From assembly GCA_020846575.1 (NCBI GenBank), contig JADLDQ010000166.1, forward strand, positions 1 through 18,893: a DNA stretch of 18,893 nt, in the 5' to 3' direction. This document shows, piece by piece, positions 14,792-18,893 of this stretch. A program made the position numbers and the translations under genes. Every line of letters starts with the position of its first letter. The stretch's first letter is position 1. The notes beneath the pieces are model-generated. The model saw nothing but the letters and a program-made list of their open reading frames with translations. It made no database searches and was not told the origin of the DNA. This DNA comes from Burkholderiales bacterium. GTDB lineage: Bacteria > Pseudomonadota > Gammaproteobacteria > Burkholderiales > SG8-39.

Positions 14792-16291
14792 TCATCTGCT
14801 GCTAGGCACAAGACGCACGCGCGCGAAATTACGCTCGCGCAGGTCGATGCCGAAAAGGCTTCCCGCAGGGACTGCCGCGTCGGGGTCGCGCAGGCCCAGG
14901 TAGGCTTTCATGCCGCGCGCGGCCTTCCTTCCCGCGCCCATCGCCTCGATCACGGTGGCCGCGCCGGTGACGATGTCGCCGCCGGCGTACACGCCCGCCA
15001 TGGAGGTGGCGAGGTTCTCGTCGGTCTGGATGTAGCCGCGCCTGTCGAGCCTGAGTTTCGATGTCTGGCCGATGATGGGGTTGGCGTTGGTGCCGATGGC
15101 GAACACCACCACGTCGCACTCGAACTCGAACTCGCTCGCCGCGATCGGGATCGGCCGGCGGCGGCCGGAGTCGTCGGGCTCGCCCAGTTCCATCCTCACG
15201 CAGCGCAGGCCCCGGGCGTTGCCGTGGCCGTCGTCCAGCACCGCGACCGGGTTGGTGAGCCAGTGGAAGCGGATGCCTTCTTCCTCGGCGTGGTGGATCT
15301 CCTCGGCGCGCGCCGGGCTCTCGGTCCGGGTGCGCCGGTAGATGCAGTGCACGTTCTGCGCGCCCAGGCGCAGGCACACCCGCAGCGCGTCCATGGCGGT
15401 GTTGCCCGAGCCGATCACCGCCACGCTGCGCCCGAGCGGCACGGGTGTGTCGTAGGCGGGGAAATCCTTGGCGCGCATCAGGTTGCAGCGCGTGAGCAGC
15501 TCGTTCGCCGAGAGCACGCCGTTCAGCGAATCCCCGGGAATCCCGAGCAGCTGCGGGTAGCCCGCGCCGGTGCCGATGAACACCGCGTCGAAGCCCATCT
15601 CGTCGATCATCTGCGGGATGGTGAACAGCCGCCCCACCAGGGTATCGCACTCGAAGCGCACGCCGAGCTTCTCGAGGTTGGCGATCTCGGCGTCTATCAC
15701 CTCGTTGGGCAGGCGGAAATCGGGGATGCCGTAGCGCAGCACCCCACCGGGCTGGTGGAAGGCCTCGTACACCGTGACCTCGCACCCGGCCTTGGCCATG
15801 TCGGCGGCGCAGGCCATGCCCGCGGGGCCGGAGCCGATGATGCCCACGCGCAATCCGTTCGGCTCGATGTAGGGCGTGCTCGCCCAGCGCTCGGCGATGG
15901 CCTTGTCGCCGACGAAGCGCTCCAGGCGGCCGATCGCCACCGGCTCGAGCGGCTCGCGCACCACGCACACCCCCTCGCACTGCGACTCCTGCGGGCAGAC
16001 CCTGCCGCACACCGCGGCCAGCAGGTTGGATTCTCCGATCACGTCGTAGGCGCCGCGGTAATCCCTGGCGCTGATCCTGCGGATGAACTCCGGGATGTTG
16101 ATGTTGACCGGGCAGCCGGGCACGCAGGCCGGGTCGGGGCACAGCAGGCAGCGATCGGCCTCGCGCAGCGCCTCCTCCACGCTGTAGCCGCAGGCGACTT
16201 CCTTGAAGTTCTTCGCCCGCGCTTGCGGATCCTGCTCGCGCATCGGGGTGCGGGCCTGCGGGATGGTGCGTATCGTTCTCTTGCCTGCCAT
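14792..16291 (-). CDS. nfnB: NfnB-type NADPH/ferredoxin oxidoreductase large subunit (glutamate synthase small-subunit-like flavoprotein)
   Basis: The protein has 499 residues and starts at ATG 16291, 39 bases after the nfnA stop. The N-terminal domain has the two-cluster cysteine pattern CLLCPDPACVPGCP and CGRVCPQESQCEGVC (about residues 49-110). It is followed by an FAD motif (GIIGSGPAGMACA, about 149) and a second dinucleotide motif (AVIGSGNTAMDALR, about 290). The layout fits the small subunit of glutamate synthase, but no glutaminase/synthase large subunit is present. The adjacent FAD/[2Fe-2S] gene makes the pair NfnAB (also annotated as sulfide dehydrogenase SudAB). NfnAB reversibly couples NADH and reduced ferredoxin to NADP reduction by flavin-based bifurcation. 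In this operon it would link KorAB electrons to NAD(P)H. Confidence 0.9.
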   Translation of the reverse strand: MAGKRTIRTIPQARTPMREQDPQARAKNFKEVACGYSVEEALREADRCLLCPDPACVPGCPVNINIPEFIRRISARDYRGAYDVIGESNLLAAVCGRVCPQESQCEGVCVVREPLEPVAIGRLERFVGDKAIAERWASTPYIEPNGLRVGIIGSGPAGMACAADMAKAGCEVTVYEAFHQPGGVLRYGIPDFRLPNEVIDAEIANLEKLGVRFECDTLVGRLFTIPQMIDEMGFDAVFIGTGAGYPQLLGIPGDSLNGVLSANELLTRCNLMRAKDFPAYDTPVPLGRSVAVIGSGNTAMDALRVCLRLGAQNVHCIYRRTRTESPARAEEIHHAEEEGIRFHWLTNPVAVLDDGHGNARGLRCVRMELGEPDDSGRRRPIPIAASEFEFECDVVVFAIGTNANPIIGQTSKLRLDRRGYIQTDENLATSMAGVYAGGDIVTGAATVIEAMGAGRKAARGMKAYLGLRDPDAAVPAGSLFGIDLRERNFARVRLVPSSR

Positions 16292-16330
16292 CGTCTTATC
16301 CCGGCTCGTTCGTTGCGCGGCCTGCGGCCG

Positions 16331-17314
16331 TCAACCGCCCTGCGCGTCGTCGAAGGGATCGGGCAGCACCAGCTCGTCGATCGCGGACTCCGGCGGCGTT
16401 GCCGCGAGCGCCTTCCAGTCGCGCGCGCCCGGCTCGCCCGGTCCGCCCATGCGGCAGCTCTCGGTCCAGCGCTGCATCGCCTTGTTCTCGTCGGCCGCGT
16501 AGCGCCTCAGGCGCCCCATCAGGTCCTCGAAGTCGACCAGGTGGCCGTCGAAGTCCGGACCGTCCACGCAGGCGAAGCGTATCTGCTCGCCCACCTTCAC
16601 CCGGCAACCGCCGCACATGCCGGTGCCGTCCACCATGATCGGGTTCACGCTCACCATGGTCTTGATCCTGTGCGGCCGGGTGAGCTCCGCGCAGGCGCGC
16701 ATCATCACCGGCGGTCCGATCGCGACCACCTCGTCCACGTCGCGGTAGCCCTTCATCGCCACCTCGATGCCCTTGGTGACCATGCCCTTCATGCCGGCCG
16801 AGCCGTCGTCGGTGCACAGGATCAGGTCGTCGCAGACCTTGCGGAACTTGTCTTCCCAGAACACGAGCTTCTTGTCGCGGAATCCCAGCACGCCGATCAC
16901 GTAGGCGCCCGCCTGCTTGAAGGCGCGCGCCTGCGGGAACACCGGCGCGACGCCCAGGCCGCCGCCGACGCAGACGACGCGCTTCGCCTTGCTCACGGCG
17001 CTCGGGATGCCCATCGGACCCACCAGCGACAGCAGGCGCGTGCCGACCTGGCAGTGCCGCTGCATCTCGCGCGTGGTCTTGCCCACCGCCTGGATCACCA
17101 GCGTGATGGTGCCCTTTTGCGCGTCGAAGTCGGCGAGCGTCAGCGGGATGCGCTCGCCGTGTTCGTGCGACATGACGATCACGAACTGCCCGGGCCGGGC
17201 CGCGCGCGCCATCATGGGGTGGCGCACCTCCAGCATGTAGGTGAGGTCCGAGTAGTCCTCGCGCGCCACGATCTCGAACTTGCCGCCCGCACCGCCGCCA
17301 TCGCCTGCCGTCAT
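16331..17314 (-). CDS. nfnA: NfnA-type ferredoxin-NAD(P) reductase subunit (FAD/[2Fe-2S])
   Basis: The protein has 327 residues from ATG 17314-17312, which has a GAGGGCGGA Shine-Dalgarno just upstream. A TTG at 17344 would add ten residues but has no such site. Family features in order are the flavin-binding segment RPGQFVIV and RIPLTLAD (about 40-60), the GPMGIPS loop, the nucleotide-binding VVCVGGGLGVAPVF (about 110-125), and a C-terminal [2Fe-2S] cysteine group MCGGCRV with a later Cys in FACVDGPDF (about 230-250). NfnA/SudB homologues usually end soon after this region; here some 40 extra polar residues follow. It is the first gene of the operon, downstream of an FNR-like box. Confidence 0.9.
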   Translation of the reverse strand: MTAGDGGGAGGKFEIVAREDYSDLTYMLEVRHPMMARAARPGQFVIVMSHEHGERIPLTLADFDAQKGTITLVIQAVGKTTREMQRHCQVGTRLLSLVGPMGIPSAVSKAKRVVCVGGGLGVAPVFPQARAFKQAGAYVIGVLGFRDKKLVFWEDKFRKVCDDLILCTDDGSAGMKGMVTKGIEVAMKGYRDVDEVVAIGPPVMMRACAELTRPHRIKTMVSVNPIMVDGTGMCGGCRVKVGEQIRFACVDGPDFDGHLVDFEDLMGRLRRYAADENKAMQRWTESCRMGGPGEPGARDWKALAATPPESAIDELVLPDPFDDAQGG

Positions 17315-17404
17315 AACGGGTCCGCCCTCGGTTACCCCGGGCAACCTGCGTCAACACGCGCAGGGTTGCCTTGAAGATCATTACGTTGCGACGAACATGC
17401 GGGC

Positions 17405-17410
17405 ATTCTT
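17405..17410 (-). promoter_or_regulatory. Candidate -10 box of the nfnA operon
   Basis: AAGAAT on the minus strand (4 of 6 to TATAAT) begins 29.5 bases from the centre of the FNR-like box at 17433-17446. This is the spacing of class II FNR promoters. It predicts a transcript start near 17398, about 84 bases before nfnA. Confidence 0.45.
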
Positions 17411-17432
17411 GGCGTTTCGACGCGAAGCGGGT

Positions 17433-17446
17433 TTGATCTAGCGCAA
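17433..17446. promoter_or_regulatory. FNR/ANR-type box upstream of nfnA
   Basis: TTGATCTAGCGCAA fits TTGAT-N4-ATCAA in 8 of 10 defined positions, with a perfect first half-site. FNR/ANR proteins bind such sites when oxygen is absent. The position relative to a candidate -10 suggests direct anaerobic activation of the nfn-kor operon. Confidence 0.6.
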
Positions 17447-17559
17447 ACGCGGGATGGATTCGATTTCCCGGCCATGGGACGCCCGCAACGGCAGCGCGCG
17501 AACGGCAGCGCGCTGAGCGCGAGGGCGGATGCGCCGCGGCAATGACCGGAGTGACCCCA

Positions 17560-17573
17560 TTGATCCAGGTCAA
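17560..17573. promoter_or_regulatory. Second FNR/ANR-type box, positioned for plus-strand transcription
   Basis: TTGATCCAGGTCAA matches TTGAT-N4-ATCAA in 9 of 10 defined positions. On the plus strand TATCTT (17597-17602) begins 30.5 bases from the box centre, close to class II spacing. This predicts a start near 17609, some 300 bases before the ccdA-like gene. No -10 match is seen at the equivalent minus-strand position. Confidence 0.6.
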
Positions 17574-17907
17574 GACGGCCGAGCACCCCCGGGGAATATC
17601 TTTGTCTGCGTCGTCTCTGTGTCTGCGCAACATCCGGCGCTGGTGCGCGAAACAGTTCGCAACCCGGCGCAGGCGGACCACGATGTCGCAACACACCCGG
17701 ATCGCCGCGAATCGCATGCACCCGCCTTCGCGGACTGCGCTCGCGCCGTTACCGAGATTCGCCGGGTTCGTCGCGCCGCCCGGCATCGGGCTCGCGCTGA
17801 ATCCACGCGATCTGCCGTCCCCGCTCATCGGCAAGCCGGCGCCGATCCCACGGGGTGGATGAAACGGCCGGTTCACGCGCTGCGCATTTACCTCGACCGG
17901 TGGACGG

Positions 17908-18648
17908 ATGTCCGAGCTTTCCTTTGCGGGTTTCGCGACGGCCCTGGCGGCAGGACCGGTCTCGTTCCTTTCGCCGTGCGTGCTGCCGCTGGTGCCCGGG
18001 TACGTGTCCTACGTCGCGGGCAGCGCGCTCGCTCAGCCGCCCGGCGCGCAGTCCCCCGCGAACCGCCTCGCGGCGCTACTGCTCGCCGCATGCTTCGTGC
18101 TCGGGTTTTCGACCGTGTTCATCGCCCTGGGGGCAAGCGCGACGCTGATCGGCCAGATGCTGCTTCGATACCGCACCGAGACCAACCTGGCCGCCGGCGC
18201 CATCGTGATCGTGTTCGGCCTGTTCATGACCGGGGCGATCAGGCCGTCCTGGCTGATGCGCGACGTGCGCTTTCACGGCGAACTGCGCGGCGGCGGGCCG
18301 CTGGCCGCCTACCTGATCGGCGCGGCTTTCGGCTGCGGCTGGACGCCCTGCATCGGGCCCGTGCTGGGCGCGATCCTCACCGTGTCCGCCGCGAGCGCCA
18401 CCGTGCCGGGCGGCATCGCGCTGCTGTCGGCCTACTGCCTCGGACTGGGCATTCCGTTCATGGCGACCGCGCTGTTCACCGGGGCGTTCATGAAGCGCTA
18501 CCGCGCGTTGCGCCGCATCGGGGCGCCGCTCCAGATCGTCGCGGGTCTGGGGATGGTTCTCATGGGGCTGGCCATGATGGCCGGCTGGCTCACCACCCTG
18601 TCCTTGTGGCTGCTCGACACCTTTCCGGCCTTCTCGGGCATCGGATGA
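17908..18648 (+). CDS. ccdA: CcdA/DsbD-family membrane thiol-electron transporter (cytochrome c biogenesis)
   Basis: The protein has 246 residues, rich in hydrophobic segments and consistent with six transmembrane helices. The family's two redox cysteines are visible: Cys24 in LSPCVLPLVPG and Cys148 in CGWTPCIGP, with an additional Cys143. CcdA carries reducing equivalents from cytoplasmic thioredoxin to periplasmic thiol-disulfide proteins, often for cytochrome c maturation. The start at 17908 has only a weak GGTGGA nearby, and no better one is seen. The next gene, 85 bases downstream, is an exported or membrane-anchored protein and may be its redox partner. Confidence 0.92.
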   Translation: MSELSFAGFATALAAGPVSFLSPCVLPLVPGYVSYVAGSALAQPPGAQSPANRLAALLLAACFVLGFSTVFIALGASATLIGQMLLRYRTETNLAAGAIVIVFGLFMTGAIRPSWLMRDVRFHGELRGGGPLAAYLIGAAFGCGWTPCIGPVLGAILTVSAASATVPGGIALLSAYCLGLGIPFMATALFTGAFMKRYRALRRIGAPLQIVAGLGMVLMGLAMMAGWLTTLSLWLLDTFPAFSGIG

Positions 18649-18733
18649 GCCCCGTGTCCACCGCTCGACGCCTGGCGCGCATGCACCGGCCGCCGCTCGC
18701 CAGGCGCGGTCCATCCTGAACGAGGATCAGATC

Positions 18734-18893
18734 ATGTCCACCCGCAAGCCCTTCGATCACGGCAAGGTGCTCCCGGCCCTGGCCATCCTGAGCGCGGCCG
18801 CCATCTCCTGGGGAATCTTCACCGTGCTCGCCGGCACGCTCCTTCTCCAGCCGGTTCTCGCGGCCGATCCGGTGCTGCTCACGCCGCTGCCGG
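18734..18893 (+). CDS. N-terminus of an exported or membrane-anchored protein, partial
   Basis: The first 53 residues are visible and the gene continues past the right edge. GAGGA lies 7 bases before the ATG at 18734, a good ribosome binding site. A basic N-terminus (MSTRKPFDHGK) precedes a hydrophobic segment of about 30 residues ending QPVLAADP. This looks like a long signal peptide cleaved after VLA, or an uncleaved anchor. The position after the CcdA-type gene suggests a periplasmic thioredoxin-like (TlpA-type) partner, but no catalytic CxxC is within the window, so this is inference from context only. Confidence 0.7.
   Translation, partial: MSTRKPFDHGKVLPALAILSAAAISWGIFTVLAGTLLLQPVLAADPVLLTPLP

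Larger units (their letters stand above)
17315..17907. other. 593-base intergenic region between divergent nfnA and the ccdA-like gene
   Basis: No convincing gene is seen. The open frames here have poor starts and no recognisable family. The region holds two FNR-like boxes (17433-17446 and 17560-17573). Between them is a 13-base direct repeat AACGGCAGCGCGC (17487-17499 and 17501-17513, period 14). A small inverted repeat GCGAA-ACAG-TTCGC lies at 17647-17660. About 300 bases between the second box and the ccdA-like start would form a long leader if transcription starts there. Confidence 0.6.

Noticed and set aside
14792..17314. Reading the nfnB gene as the glutamate synthase small subunit (gltD)
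   Set aside because: No glutamate synthase large subunit is present. The neighbour is an FAD/[2Fe-2S] reductase subunit, which makes the pair NfnAB/SudAB type.
12980..17374. A 1464-codon plus-strand open frame antisense to korA, nfnB and nfnA
   Set aside because: It is the mirror of GC-rich coding sequence with few stop codons, rich in Ala/Arg/His/Val and without any recognisable domain. The minus-strand genes have full family motifs.
17542..17862. A 106-codon plus-strand open frame in the nfnA/ccdA gap
   Set aside because: It starts before the FNR-like box and the predicted transcript start, has no ribosome binding site and no domain. A shorter version from 17682 cannot be excluded but is unsupported.
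1..18893. CRISPR arrays, tRNA/rRNA genes, insertion sequences, integrases or phage genes
   Set aside because: None were seen. The only tandem repeats are the short ones listed, and no transposase or integrase motifs appear in any frame I read.

Overview
The window is GC-rich DNA whose gene content points to a facultatively anaerobic betaproteobacterium of the Azoarcus/Thauera/Rhodocyclaceae kind that breaks down aromatic compounds without oxygen. That assignment is inferred from gene content; no rRNA or other phylogenetic marker is present. Protein families were recognised by eye from motifs, without database searches.

Left block (1-3845, minus strand). An IclR-type regulator is translationally coupled to a molybdopterin oxidoreductase catalytic subunit, which is coupled in turn to an iron-sulfur subunit running off the left edge. 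Both junctions are ATGA overlaps. The catalytic subunit resembles phenylacetyl-CoA:acceptor oxidoreductase (PadB-like) enzymes, but its substrate is not proven. A palindromic candidate operator lies about 50 bases upstream of the regulator.

Middle block (3846-9355). A second, unrelated IclR regulator is divergent from a two-gene operon for a pyrogallol transhydroxylase/resorcinol hydroxylase family molybdoenzyme. Its large subunit carries an extra N-terminal domain of about 127 residues that looks SCP2-like. A 10-base perfect inverted repeat sits in the 87-base divergent gap. The operon is followed by a GC-rich 26-base tandem repeat and a lone Uma2-family gene with its own TATAAT box.

Right-centre block (9444-17314, minus strand). 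The operon reads nfnA - nfnB - korA - korB - a 754-residue unnamed protein. KorAB should oxidise 2-oxoglutarate to succinyl-CoA and reduce ferredoxin. NfnAB should link ferredoxin, NADH and NADPH. The last protein has a C-terminal single-cluster ferredoxin-like domain and a central region that looks like a degenerate thiamine-diphosphate domain of pyruvate:ferredoxin oxidoreductase. The operon looks like a low-potential electron supply, of the sort benzoyl-CoA reductase needs. An FNR/ANR-type box lies upstream at the position expected for an activated (class II) promoter.

Right end (17315-18893, plus strand). A 593-base intergenic region carries two FNR-like boxes, one placed for each direction. 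It is followed by a CcdA-type thiol transporter gene and the start of an exported or membrane-anchored protein.

The most notable items are the KorAB-associated 754-residue protein, the SCP2-like fusion on the transhydroxylase, and the paired FNR boxes.
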